Shown here: positions 44,314 through 53,473 of the stretch, piece after piece
How the letters are laid out: the number at the start of each line of letters is the position of its first letter
How positions within the stretch are numbered: position 1 is the first letter of the stretch
DNA from: Psychrobacter sp. LV10R520-6
GTDB lineage: Bacteria; Pseudomonadota; Gammaproteobacteria; Pseudomonadales; Moraxellaceae
NCBI RefSeq assembly: GCF_900182925.1
Contig: NZ_LT900024.1
Span: 1,860,001 to 1,924,000, forward strand
DNA: 64,000 nt
Reading direction: 5' to 3'
Translations under genes and position numbers: made by a program
The notes under the pieces: generated by a model
Database searches by the model: none
Told to the model about the DNA's origin: nothing
The model's input: only the letters and a program-made list of their open reading frames with translations

Positions 44314-46750
44314 AGTAATTTTACTGCAGAGTATGACGGTATCGGTCAGCCATGCCGTGGAACTGAATGACGTTGCTGCTACAAATGTCGTTGCTAAAGA
44401 CGTTACTTCTACAGTCATTGATGATACTAGACTTGCCCAGCTCGACCTAGACAGCTACAACCCTGACAATGATACTGGCCTCGATTTGTATCTGGACGTC
44501 ACTCTAAATGGCGCCAGTGCGGGCTTGGTTCACTTCGTCTACCGTGAAGATCAACTTTGGGCAAGTCCTGCCATACTGCAACAGCTCGGTTTTATATTAC
44601 CTCCTGATACCATCGAACCAATCCCACTAAGTAGCCTACTCGACGTCAAGATTAATTATGACGCCCGTCGACAAACGGTAAGCATTATTGCCCCGCTAAA
44701 TCTACTCAATCTAGACACCACCATACGTAGCACTCGTAGTAATAAACGCCCGAAACCTACCGCATCGCCCGGCATGTTATTAAACTATGATCTCTATGGC
44801 ACGCAAACAGAAAATAATGCCACCAGTCTAAGTGCCTATACGGAACTTCGTGCGTTTAACTCCCTTGGCGTAATAAGCTCCACTGCACTGACAACCGGAA
44901 ATCGCCTTTCTGACAGCGGCAATAACAGCAGTGACTGGGACGGTCGTACGGTACGGCTGGATACCAGCTGGAGCAAATCATTCCCTGACAAGCTGCTTAC
45001 GGTTCGTGCGGGCGACATCCTCACAGGCGCGCTGTCATGGACACGTTCCACGCGCTTAGGAGGTCTACAGTTTGGCACTAATTTTGATCTGCAACCCTAT
45101 CTAACCACCGCCCCATTGCCTTCGTTTTTTGGCTCTGCCACCTTGCCCTCAGCAGTAGAGCTGTATGTGAATGGCCTCAAGCAATACAGCGGCGATGTAC
45201 CCGCCGGCCCATTTGAGCTCAATACCGCTCCTAGCTTCAGTGGCGCAGGCACAGCTCAACTCGTGCTGACCGATGCACTAGGACAAAGCTCTACCGTCAA
45301 TTTTTCACTTTACGACGCCCATCGTTTGCTACAGCCAGGGCTTTCCGACTGGTCAGTAGAGCTCGGCGCCGTGCGCGAAAACTATGGCATCAAATCCTTT
45401 GATTACGGCAACGATATCGCCGCCAGTGGCACTTGGCGTTATGGGGTTAGCGACCGCTTTACCGCAGAAACCCATGCCGAAGTGACCAATGGTCTCAGTA
45501 ATGCCGGAGTCGGTGGTACTTGGTTGCTAGGTAGCGCAGGTGGTATCTTGTTCGCATCATTGGCCGGCAGCGAGAGCCAAGGTCAGAGCGGCGCGCAATA
45601 TAGCGCCAGCTACTCTTGGAATAATAGCCGTTTCAATGTCGGCCTCAGTGCTAGGGGCACCCACGGTGATTACCGTGACGTCGGCACACAGTACGGATCT
45701 GCCCCTACCAGTCGAAGTGAGCAATTCTCAACCGGTTACAGTACTCAGTCTCTAGGCCGTTTTGGCGTGAGCTATAACCAAGTGGCTTATGCGGAGCAGG
45801 AGACTACCCAGTTTGCCAGTGCCTATTGGTCTAAGTCTTTTGGGCGGCGCTTGAGACTGAACGCCAATTATAATCACGATATCAACGACTCTGCTAATAA
45901 CAGTGTCTCTATTGGCGCATCCCTATCGCTGGATGGTAATATGTCAGTTAGCAGTAGTTTAAGACACACAGAAGCCCGCGACGTCTTGGTAGCTGATGTG
46001 TCGCAGTCCGCTCCCAGTGCAGGTGGCATAGGTTGGCGCGCACAGGCACAACACAGCGTAGATAATACTGCGAATAAAAATGACAGCACGGGCGGCATGG
46101 CGGAAATTAATTACCTCGGTCGCTATGGACAAGGTCAAGTGGGTATCAGAGGCAATGATGGTAATTACAGCACCTCTGCCAGTGTCACAGGCGCGCTGGT
46201 CAAGATGGGCGGCGGAATATTTGCCGCCCGCCAAATCAATAATGGTTTTGCCGTGGTTTCCACTGACGGTATCGCCAATGTGCCGGTGTTACTGCAAAAC
46301 AGTGCCATCGGTACCACCAATAGCCGGGGGCTGTTGCTGGTGTCACCGCTGAACGCTTACCAAGATAACAAGGTCAGCATCGACCCCATGGACTTACCGG
46401 CGGATCTGCGTATTGATAAAATCAACATTGAAGCCACGCCCACAGACCGCGCGGGTGTACTGATCGCCTTTGGCATCACACCGGTGCGCTCTGCCTCTAT
46501 TATTCTGACAGACAGCGACAACCAACCAATAGAGTTGGGCAGTCAGGTAAGGTTGCTCACCAACCAGAATCTGCCATCAACAATCGTTGGTTTTGATGGC
46601 ATGGTGTATCTGGACACACTGGATGAGCGTAATGTGCTAGAGGTAATTACCCCCTCTGGTGATATTTGCAATGTTAGCTTTGACTATGCCAAGCAAGGTG
46701 ATGGCATCCCACTAATTGGCCCCCTCATCTGTCAGAAGGTACGGAAATAA
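44264..46750 (+). CDS. Csu-type outer membrane usher
   Basis: The 828-residue usher exports and assembles the pilus. It has a signal peptide (residues 12-31, ending VSHA), an N-terminal subunit-binding domain (LDLYLDVTLNGASAGLVHFVYREDQLWAS), a long beta-barrel with repeated short strands, a plug-containing middle (ELYVNGLKQYSGDVPAGPFELN) and a C-terminal part ending VSFDYAKQGDGIPLIGPLIC. It corresponds to CsuD. The start overlaps the chaperone gene and its stop overlaps the next start (TAATG), so translation is coupled. Confidence 0.92.
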   Translation: MELRRHRTSHWTIPFAKVILLQSMTVSVSHAVELNDVAATNVVAKDVTSTVIDDTRLAQLDLDSYNPDNDTGLDLYLDVTLNGASAGLVHFVYREDQLWASPAILQQLGFILPPDTIEPIPLSSLLDVKINYDARRQTVSIIAPLNLLNLDTTIRSTRSNKRPKPTASPGMLLNYDLYGTQTENNATSLSAYTELRAFNSLGVISSTALTTGNRLSDSGNNSSDWDGRTVRLDTSWSKSFPDKLLTVRAGDILTGALSWTRSTRLGGLQFGTNFDLQPYLTTAPLPSFFGSATLPSAVELYVNGLKQYSGDVPAGPFELNTAPSFSGAGTAQLVLTDALGQSSTVNFSLYDAHRLLQPGLSDWSVELGAVRENYGIKSFDYGNDIAASGTWRYGVSDRFTAETHAEVTNGLSNAGVGGTWLLGSAGGILFASLAGSESQGQSGAQYSASYSWNNSRFNVGLSARGTHGDYRDVGTQYGSAPTSRSEQFSTGYSTQSLGRFGVSYNQVAYAEQETTQFASAYWSKSFGRRLRLNANYNHDINDSANNSVSIGASLSLDGNMSVSSSLRHTEARDVLVADVSQSAPSAGGIGWRAQAQHSVDNTANKNDSTGGMAEINYLGRYGQGQVGIRGNDGNYSTSASVTGALVKMGGGIFAARQINNGFAVVSTDGIANVPVLLQNSAIGTTNSRGLLLVSPLNAYQDNKVSIDPMDLPADLRIDKINIEATPTDRAGVLIAFGITPVRSASIILTDSDNQPIELGSQVRLLTNQNLPSTIVGFDGMVYLDTLDERNVLEVITPSGDICNVSFDYAKQGDGIPLIGPLICQKVRK

Positions 46751-47805
46751 TGACACTATTTAAAACGATATTTAAAACAATATTTAAAATGAAACTGTTC
46801 CAGTGGCGTTACAGCCTATTGCTGCTGCCTATAGCGTTGTGGTTACCGATGGGTAATGCGCAAGCGCTTACTTGCAAAGTGGATAGCTTTGTTTCACCCA
46901 ATCTTGGTACCATTACCCTCGCCAATGCTGACAATGCTAGCGTTGAGCAATTGCTGACCTATAGTTGCACAAACACCTCTGATACTACCGAGTGGGCATC
47001 CGTGTGCATTGGAGCCGATGGTGGCAATAATAATCCTTCCCAAATCAATCCCCGTTATCTACCTCTATTTGGTAGTGGTAGTTCTGAATTAAATTTCAAC
47101 ATGACACTTAATGACAGAAGTGGTGCTACATGGGGCCCACGCAACGGCAAGGGAACAGAAGAGTTCATAGATTTCGTTAGTGTAACTCCAGGTCTTACCA
47201 CAACCAAATCCACGATTATTAAAGTATCTTTGGTACCTGATAATCACGCTGCCACAGCAGGCGACTACACTACTAACTTCACAAGTGTCAATACAGCATT
47301 GACGTTTATAACAGTCGGTTCCAATACTGACAATCAACAATGCTCTTCACCAGAAATTCAAGGAACCAGTCCACTCTCGTTTACTGTCCAAGCTACCGTT
47401 GACCCCCAGTGTACAATCAACACTACTTCCGACGTCAACTTGGGCCATTATTCAGCAAGCCAGACCGATATCACTGGTAGCAATAACAATGCAATTGGTG
47501 TGACCTGCACAAATGACGCATCCTATAATATTGGTTTGACCCCTTCCAACGACAACACTAATGGTGCGGGCGTTATGAAGGGTTCCGGTAGCAATACTGA
47601 CAAGGTGCCTTATCAATTATTTTCTGATATTAGTAGAACCACTAAATGGGGCAATAATGGCAGCACCTATGACACTTTAACCAACGGCTTTATTGGTAAA
47701 GGCAGTGGAACCAGTGAAGCACAGACTGTATATGTCACTGTCCCTAACGCTGACTTCAAACCAGACAACTATTCCGACACCGTGACTATTAGAGTGAATT
47801 ACTGA
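46750..47805 (+). CDS. Csu-type pilus tip adhesin-like subunit (two SCPU domains)
   Basis: The 351-residue protein has a signal peptide ending NAQA-LTC and two spore-coat-U domains (about residues 40-200 and 215-351), like CsuE, the tip adhesin of archaic pili. The second domain ends DNYSDTVTIRVNY, a donor-strand-like end. The first 13 codons (three repeats of ACRATATTTAAA type) precede a second ATG at 46789 with a better signal peptide, which may be the real start. Confidence 0.86.
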   Translation: MTLFKTIFKTIFKMKLFQWRYSLLLLPIALWLPMGNAQALTCKVDSFVSPNLGTITLANADNASVEQLLTYSCTNTSDTTEWASVCIGADGGNNNPSQINPRYLPLFGSGSSELNFNMTLNDRSGATWGPRNGKGTEEFIDFVSVTPGLTTTKSTIIKVSLVPDNHAATAGDYTTNFTSVNTALTFITVGSNTDNQQCSSPEIQGTSPLSFTVQATVDPQCTINTTSDVNLGHYSASQTDITGSNNNAIGVTCTNDASYNIGLTPSNDNTNGAGVMKGSGSNTDKVPYQLFSDISRTTKWGNNGSTYDTLTNGFIGKGSGTSEAQTVYVTVPNADFKPDNYSDTVTIRVNY

Positions 47806-47923
47806 CAGCCTCGCTATTTCCATCATACCTAAATGCTTGTTGGATGACTTATTATCCAAACGGGGTAACGAGTATTCAACCATTTACCAACAACCAATCT
47901 ATCCATTATCAATGAAATTATTA

Positions 47924-48913
47924 TTAATTTAGTACCGACAACCGCTCGCGATCATGCGGTGCGTTAAAGTCGATATCAGGACCAACAGGTATTATAAATG
48001 TTGGATTAATGGTGTCATGGCTGCCGTAATAATGCATTTTTATATACTCTATTGCCACTGTGTCGGCGATACCCGGCACCTGATATAAATCGCGTAAATA
48101 GCCCCAAAGGTTGGGGTAATCTACGATACGATGTAAGTTGCATTTAAAATGACCCACGTAAACGGCATCAAAACGTACTAAAGTGGTAAACAGTCGCCAA
48201 TCCGCTTCGGTAAGAGTGCTACCAAGCAAATAACGACTATTTCCCAAACGTCTTTCTAAGGTATCCAGCGCATTAAACACCTCACCCACCGCTTCTTCGT
48301 AAGCGTCTTGGGTAGTGGCAAAACCAGCTCGATACACACCGTTATTAATCGCCGGATAAATGAACTCATTTAATGCATCGATTTCTGCCAACAACTCTGG
48401 CGGTGAAAAATCTCCTGCTAATGCGCCAACTTCATCAAATGCCGTATTAAACATGCGAATAATCTCAGACGATTCATTACTGACAATGGTGTTGGTTTTT
48501 TTATCCCATAAAATGGGCACGGTAACGCGTCCGGTATAATCGGCTTGAGCGGCAGTATAAATATTATATAAATGAGTGGCATTAAAAATCGGATCAGCTA
48601 CAACGCCTTTGCCAGGATTAAATGTCCAGCCTTCATCACCCATAAAGGCATTGACTACCGACATGGTAATCATATCTTCTAAGCCTTTTAGCTTACGATA
48701 GATAAGAGTACGGTGCGCCCAAGGACACGCTAAAGAGACATATAAGTGATAACGATTAGGCTCAGCTTTAAACCCGCCAATACCTGAGGGTCCGGCGCTA
48801 CCGTCTGTGGTTACCCAATTTCTAAAGCTAGAATCTTTACGTTCAAAACGGCCGCCGCTCGATTTTGTGTCATACCATTTATTTTGCCATTGACCGTCAA
48901 CTAATAAGCCCAC
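47924..48913 (-). CDS. Glutathionyl-hydroquinone reductase (xi-class GST, YqjG/ECM4-like)
   Basis: The 329-residue protein has the xi-class active-site motif in YHLYVSLACPWAHRTLIYRKLKGLED (the CPWA cysteine), IVSNESSEIIRMFN for glutathione binding, and the C-terminal LTEADWRLFTTLVRFDAVYVGHFKCN. It reduces glutathionyl-hydroquinones. It starts with GTG at 48913, six bases after AGGAG. It appears monocistronic and convergent with the pilus operon. Confidence 0.92.
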   Translation of the reverse strand: MGLLVDGQWQNKWYDTKSSGGRFERKDSSFRNWVTTDGSAGPSGIGGFKAEPNRYHLYVSLACPWAHRTLIYRKLKGLEDMITMSVVNAFMGDEGWTFNPGKGVVADPIFNATHLYNIYTAAQADYTGRVTVPILWDKKTNTIVSNESSEIIRMFNTAFDEVGALAGDFSPPELLAEIDALNEFIYPAINNGVYRAGFATTQDAYEEAVGEVFNALDTLERRLGNSRYLLGSTLTEADWRLFTTLVRFDAVYVGHFKCNLHRIVDYPNLWGYLRDLYQVPGIADTVAIEYIKMHYYGSHDTINPTFIIPVGPDIDFNAPHDRERLSVLN

Positions 48914-49201
48914 GTTGTTCTCCTGTTTATTTTAGTTTTGATTGCTGGTTTGATCCAAAAATTACCGCGATTAAAATCGTTGAAAGCCGGTAATAAGTCA
49001 GTTTTGGTGTTAGTCAAAAAGAGTCTACCACATGGGGCAGATTCATCTATGAGTGTTCGGCAATCAACAAGAAACACGCACTATCATCAGCGCTAGATGC
49101 CAAAATCCAGTTACCCTTTGTTAGTACCACCATATTTTTTGCTTTTAGGATGAGTCGCTGCGTCTATTAGAATAATAACTCATCATTCTAATAAAAAAGA
49201 C

Positions 49202-49229
49202 TTGCAAAGTTGTAAAAACTTGCTAAAAT
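49202..49229 (+). promoter_or_regulatory. Promoter of the tRNA-Val gene
   Basis: TTGCAA (49202-49207), a 16-base spacer and TAAAAT (49224-49229) precede the tRNA by 13 bases. Just upstream a 9-bp hairpin (TATTAGAAT, complement at 49184-49192) followed by A-rich sequence may insulate it. The stretch from 48914 to here holds no gene. Confidence 0.7.
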
Positions 49230-49242
49230 GCATGTCCTAAAT

Positions 49243-49319
<77 letters not shown>

Positions 49320-49326
49320 GATTCTA

Positions 49327-49358
49327 AAAGCCCCAGTTTAACGACTGGGGCTTTTTTT
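49327..49358 (+). terminator. Rho-independent terminator after tRNA-Val
   Basis: A 10-bp stem (AAGCCCCAGT/ACTGGGGCTT) with a six-base loop is followed by a T-run, eight bases after the tRNA. Confidence 0.93.
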
Positions 49359-49490
49359 GTCTGTTTTTCAGGGAGTTACGTTGACAGATATGTAGGATGA
49401 TTAAGAAGATGTCAAACTGTTAGCTACGCCCTTAAATTCCTTGTGCCCAACTTGTGCCTCACATTAATTTTGAGACTGTAAAAAGATATT

Positions 49491-50392
49491 AGACCTCTTT
49501 CCAAACTAAGCTAACTCTAAGTTATAAATAGCAGCAATCAAATTAAACCGCAGCCCGAAACGCTTTCTTCGATTGCGATTGCGACAAGATAAGATTCTAA
49601 AACGTTTTAAGACACCGATAACATGCTCATTAGTAATGCGTTCAGCCGCAAGCTTCCTATTTTCTCTCTTCTGCTCTTGCGTTAATGGATGCTTCTTACT
49701 GTTTTTTTGAGGTGATACGCTGTTGCTATGCTGTTTTTGGATGCCTTGATAGCCTGAGTCTACTTTAATCGTTATGTCTTCGTTTATGGTTAGTTTTGAG
49801 TGACGAAAGAGTGTGAAATCATGACATCTACCGGTACTGAAATGAGTGCAGATAATACTTTTATCCGCTTTGTTGACCACTATCTGAGCCTTTAGGGTAT
49901 GTCGTTTCTTTTTACCGGAGTAGCCTTGTTTTTGCTTTTTTTGGGACGCTCTATGGCCACTTCGGTGGCATCAATGAGTACGGTGTCCATGTGAGGGTCT
50001 TGCCATAGGGCTTTTTTACTCGGTAATGCAAAGTCTGGATGTTTTATAAGCGCGGGCTCTACCCAGTGAATACTTTTACATACCGCACTTTCTGATATAC
50101 CAAAGTCTTGAGCAATATGAAACTGGGTTCGGTATTCTCGATAATAAGTAAGTGTTATGAGTAGTTTGTTTTCTACGCTGATGCTACTGTGACGCCCACC
50201 TTTTTTATGCTTGACTTGATAGCTTTGATGACATATTTGGATCATTTTATCGAAGGTGTCTTTGTTGACGCCTATGTACCGTTTGAAGTGGTGCGCTGGT
50301 AGTTTGATAAGTTCGTTGTATGTCATGATGAGGGCGTCTGTTAGTTAATTTGTTGGTTAATTTAACATGTTTTCTGGTTTGGAAAGAGGTCT
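49491..50392 (-). mobile_element. Complete IS5-family insertion sequence
   Basis: A 902-bp element bounded by inverted repeats: AGACCTCTTTCCAAAC at 49491 and its exact complement ending at 50392. The flanks show ATT on both sides, a likely 3-bp target duplication. It encodes a two-frame DDE transposase on the minus strand. It sits between the tRNA-Val terminator and cas3. Confidence 0.92.
49506..50326 (-). CDS. IS5-family transposase, made by -1 frameshifting
   Basis: The first frame (50326-49892, 144 residues) has an N-terminal HTH-like region (FGISESAVCKSIHWVE) and the first catalytic Asp in DTVLIDATEVAIERPKK; the second frame (from 49880 to 49506) has CHDFTLFRHS, VDSGYQG (second Asp) and the third acidic motif in AERITNEHVIGVLKRFRIL (Glu). 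They join at seven A residues (AAAAAAAG, 49942-49936), a classical -1 slippage site; shifting there gives RPKKKQKQGYSGKKKRHTLK, the expected family sequence. The fused product is about 270 residues and all DDE residues are present, so the element may be active. Confidence 0.88.
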
Positions 50393-50437
50393 ATTATAGG
50401 ACAGAATTGATTTTTAGAACTATCCATTAATTTTAAT

Positions 50438-50455
50438 TTAAATATATTTTAAGTT
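50438..50455. promoter_or_regulatory. Near-palindromic 18-bp box upstream of cas3
   Basis: TTAAATATATTTTAAGTT occurs here and, exactly inverted, at 53448-53465 upstream of cas5. Both lie in front of cas genes. It may be a shared operator for an unknown regulator; because it is AT-only apart from one G, chance is not excluded. Confidence 0.35.
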
Positions 50456-50460
50456 ACTTA

Positions 50461-50492
50461 AAGCCAGATAATCTTCGGAATATCTGGCTTTT
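50461..50492. terminator. Hairpin upstream of cas3
   Basis: AAGCCAGATA and TATCTGGCTT form a perfect 10-bp stem with a ten-base loop followed by TTGTTTGTT. It lies between the IS element and cas3 and probably stops readthrough into the cas genes. The following 130 bp up to the cas3 start must contain its promoter; no clear boxes were picked. Confidence 0.7.
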
Positions 50493-50623
50493 GTTTGTTA
50501 TATTAACGACAGCTGTTGTCGTCGTAACTCATATCTATGTCATATCTATATTGTTACTTTGGTTAGATTACGATATGGTTAAGTGAGCAAATATAAAAAC
50601 TTTGTTTGGAGTAATAACCAATA

Positions 50624-53278
50624 GTGAAAAGCGTAGATCAGCAAAATGAGCCACTAAATACAGCTAATCAAAATTTTATTGCGCATGTTCGTGCCAGCGA
50701 CGGCAGTGAGCAGTTATTGTATGACCATTTAACCGGCACAGCGCAAATATCTAAAGCATTGGCGACCAAGATTGGTTTGCCATTAGCGGGTGAGTTGATC
50801 GGCTTGGTACATGATTTAGGTAAGTATAGCCAAGCATTTCAGGAGTATATTAGAGCATGTGTCGCTCATGATAAAGCTAAGGCAGGGAATAGAACGGTAG
50901 ATGATGATTGTGAAGCTTTAGAGCTACAAGGAAAGCCTGCAAGGGGATCTGTGGATCACTCTACCGCTGGAGCAATTTATCTGTACAAACGGTTTAAAGA
51001 GTTAAGCAGCAGTCAAGTAGATAATCAAAGTAAGAAAAAGACAAAAGTAGAGCAAGGCCAATTACTTGCCGATATTTTATTTATTTGTATCGCATCACAT
51101 CATAGTGGTTTGGTGAATGTGGTGGATAAATCAGGAAAAGCTTATCTTAGCCAACGTAAACAAAAACCAGAAGACGCTAGCCATTATGTAGAAGCTGGTA
51201 AAAATGCTCTAGCGAATGATTTGTTCAATCACTTAGATAAAAATATAATATCAGCAACGCTAAAAGAATTTATACGAGCCTATCAGCCGATTAAAAACAA
51301 TTCATCCTTAGAGAATAAACAAAAAGACTTTTATATTGGTTTCTATACTCGTTTGCTATTTAGTTGTTTAATTGATGCCGACCGTAGCAACAGCATTGCC
51401 TTTGAACACCCTAATCAAGCATGCCTTTTAACCTATCATCAGCCAAATTGGCAGACGGCCATTGATAAGCTAGAGGCTGTTTATAAAGCGTTTAGTGATA
51501 AATCTCAAAGTAATCCTTCCAATCCTATTAACGAGCAACGCGACCGTATCGCTCAAACTTGTTTTGATACTGGGCAGAAAAACCAAGGGATATATTCACT
51601 GACCGTGCCTACAGGTGGCGGTAAGACCCTAGCTAGCCTGCGTTTCGCTCTCCAACATGCCAAGCGGCATAACCTCGACCGAATCATTTATATTATTCCT
51701 TTTACCAGTATCATTGAGCAAAATGCTGCTGAGATTCGAAAAATTTTAGAAGAAAAACTGACTGATGGTAGTTATGTAGGCGATTGGGTATTAGAGCAGC
51801 ATTCTAATTTAGAGCCTGATGTACAGACATGGCAAAGCAAGCTAATAATGGACAACTGGAACGCTCCTATTGTATTTACTACCATGGTGCAGTTTTTGGA
51901 AAGCTGCTTCGGTGGAGGCACTAAAGGTGTCAGACGGCTACATCAACTGAGTCGAGCCGTACTCATCTTTGATGAAATTCAAACCCTACCTATTAACTGC
52001 TATTACCTTTTTTGCAATACCATTAATTTCTTAACTGGCTACGCTAATAGCACCGCCGTGCTTTGTACAGCTACACAGCCTGTGTTAGATAACCTACCTA
52101 ATAAAAAAAATGGGACGTTAAACACTCCTACGGAAATCATCGGTGAGCGGCAAGATTTGAGCCTATTATTTGATACATTAAAGCGAGTAGATATTCACGA
52201 CCATACTCAACCTGATAAAGATTTGGATAGTCTAACCAGCTATATAATAGATAACTTTACAACGTTTGAGAGCACACTCGTTATTGTTAATACCAAAGTA
52301 TGGGCAAGCCAGCTGTATCAAACTTTGTCAGAACAGTTTAAAAATACAGCAACAGAATTATCAGCACTATTTCATCTAAGTACGGGGCAATGTGCTAGGC
52401 ATCGAAAAGATTTATTGTCTGAGATTAGAAGCCGATTAAAGCAAGGACTACCTACCCTAGTCATCTCAACGCAATTAATTGAGGCCGGTGTAGATGTCTC
52501 ATTTAAGTCAGTTATTCGGTTTTTGGCAGGGCTTGATAGTATTGCACAAGCAGCAGGGCGCTGTAACCGTCATGGTGAGATGGTTGATGATACGGGCGAA
52601 CCAGTTAAAGGACAGGTATTTATCGTAAGACCTGATAAGGAAAATCTAAGCAAACTGCCTACCATCGAGCTGGGTAGAAATAAAATGGTCGATATCCTTT
52701 ACAGTTTAAGCTTACCTGAGAATCAGGACAAGCATCTGCTCGACCCCGATATTATGACCAGCTATTTTGAATACTTTTATACCGAGTCTACTATTGAGCA
52801 GCAGATGGCATATCCCGTGAAAGGTTTGGATTCAAAACAGAGCGGCGGTGATACGATTTACGGTTGGCTTAGTAGCAATCCTACTAATGAATATGTTGCT
52901 AATGATAATTCTACAAGATTAAAAAATAAGCAGTTTCCGAAACTATGGCAGTCATTTATGGATGCAGGACGAGCGTTTAAGGCTATTGATGCGCCTACTC
53001 AGGCCATTGTCGTGCCGTATGGTGAAGCAGGTCGTGAGTTAATTAATGATTTACACGGTACAGAGGTGAGCGATAAAGACTTTTATAAGCTAGTCCGCGA
53101 AGCGCAGCAATATAGCGTGAATGTATTTCCTTATATGCTACAACAATTACAGGATGTTAAGGCAATTGCTATGGTCAGAGACACAGGTATTTTGACGTTA
53201 GATGAACAGTTTTATGATGACAAGATGGGACTGGATATTTCGGGAAGTGGGGAATTAGATTTTTTAGGTGGGTTTTAA
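50624..53278 (+). CDS. cas3: Cas3 helicase-nuclease (type I-C)
   Basis: The 884-residue protein has an N-terminal HD nuclease domain (LVHDLGKYSQAFQEY with His63-Asp64, VDHSTAGA near 113, ASHHSGL near 165, DADRSNS near 260) and a superfamily 2 helicase: Walker A in VPTGGGKTLASLRFAL near 330, Walker B FDEIQTLP near 450 and motif VI AQAAGRCNRHGE near 645. It unwinds and degrades DNA marked by Cascade. The start is a GTG with GGAG 12 bases upstream, so a weak start is possible. It is separated from cas5 by 280 bp, which hold the CreR-like RNA. Confidence 0.95.
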   Translation: MKSVDQQNEPLNTANQNFIAHVRASDGSEQLLYDHLTGTAQISKALATKIGLPLAGELIGLVHDLGKYSQAFQEYIRACVAHDKAKAGNRTVDDDCEALELQGKPARGSVDHSTAGAIYLYKRFKELSSSQVDNQSKKKTKVEQGQLLADILFICIASHHSGLVNVVDKSGKAYLSQRKQKPEDASHYVEAGKNALANDLFNHLDKNIISATLKEFIRAYQPIKNNSSLENKQKDFYIGFYTRLLFSCLIDADRSNSIAFEHPNQACLLTYHQPNWQTAIDKLEAVYKAFSDKSQSNPSNPINEQRDRIAQTCFDTGQKNQGIYSLTVPTGGGKTLASLRFALQHAKRHNLDRIIYIIPFTSIIEQNAAEIRKILEEKLTDGSYVGDWVLEQHSNLEPDVQTWQSKLIMDNWNAPIVFTTMVQFLESCFGGGTKGVRRLHQLSRAVLIFDEIQTLPINCYYLFCNTINFLTGYANSTAVLCTATQPVLDNLPNKKNGTLNTPTEIIGERQDLSLLFDTLKRVDIHDHTQPDKDLDSLTSYIIDNFTTFESTLVIVNTKVWASQLYQTLSEQFKNTATELSALFHLSTGQCARHRKDLLSEIRSRLKQGLPTLVISTQLIEAGVDVSFKSVIRFLAGLDSIAQAAGRCNRHGEMVDDTGEPVKGQVFIVRPDKENLSKLPTIELGRNKMVDILYSLSLPENQDKHLLDPDIMTSYFEYFYTESTIEQQMAYPVKGLDSKQSGGDTIYGWLSSNPTNEYVANDNSTRLKNKQFPKLWQSFMDAGRAFKAIDAPTQAIVVPYGEAGRELINDLHGTEVSDKDFYKLVREAQQYSVNVFPYMLQQLQDVKAIAMVRDTGILTLDEQFYDDKMGLDISGSGELDFLGGF

Positions 53279-53309
53279 GCCAAAGTAACTATTTTTAAGA
53301 AATAGCTTT

Positions 53310-53425
53310 AATAAAATAAAATGGCAATGACTGTGGTTAGATAGCCATTGCCGAGTCAATATACTCATCTTTTCCTTTACATTTCAATCCACAGCAGACT
53401 TGTTTATAAAAATAGCTTGCTGAAG
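53310..53425 (-). ncRNA. CreR-like Cas-regulating RNA (solitary repeat-like element plus spacer)
   Basis: On the minus strand, GTGGATTGAAAT (53392-53381) matches the 3' end of the array repeat at 11 of 12 bases, which is the crRNA 5' handle of type I-C. CAGCA/TGCTG could form a stem directly before it, as in the true repeat, although with a long loop. The next 16 bases, GTAAAGGAAAAGATGA, recur at 53489-53474 in front of cas5, where they are preceded by TTC. A perfect TATAAT (53437-53432) or TTGACT-N15-TATAAA could start the RNA, and a 10-bp hairpin (53352-53323) followed by TTTTATTTTATT could end it. The structure fits a crRNA-like RNA guiding Cascade to the cas promoter. It is inferred from sequence only. 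Confidence 0.75.
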
Positions 53426-53447
53426 TCAATTATTATACGCTATGATT

Positions 53448-53465
53448 AACTTAAAATATATTTAA
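53448..53465. promoter_or_regulatory. Near-palindromic box upstream of cas5 (inverted copy of 50438 box)
   Basis: AACTTAAAATATATTTAA is the exact reverse complement of the box in front of cas3. Here it lies between the CreR-like promoter and its target, so a protein bound at it could affect both divergent transcripts. Confidence 0.35.
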
Positions 53466-53473
53466 CCATATTT

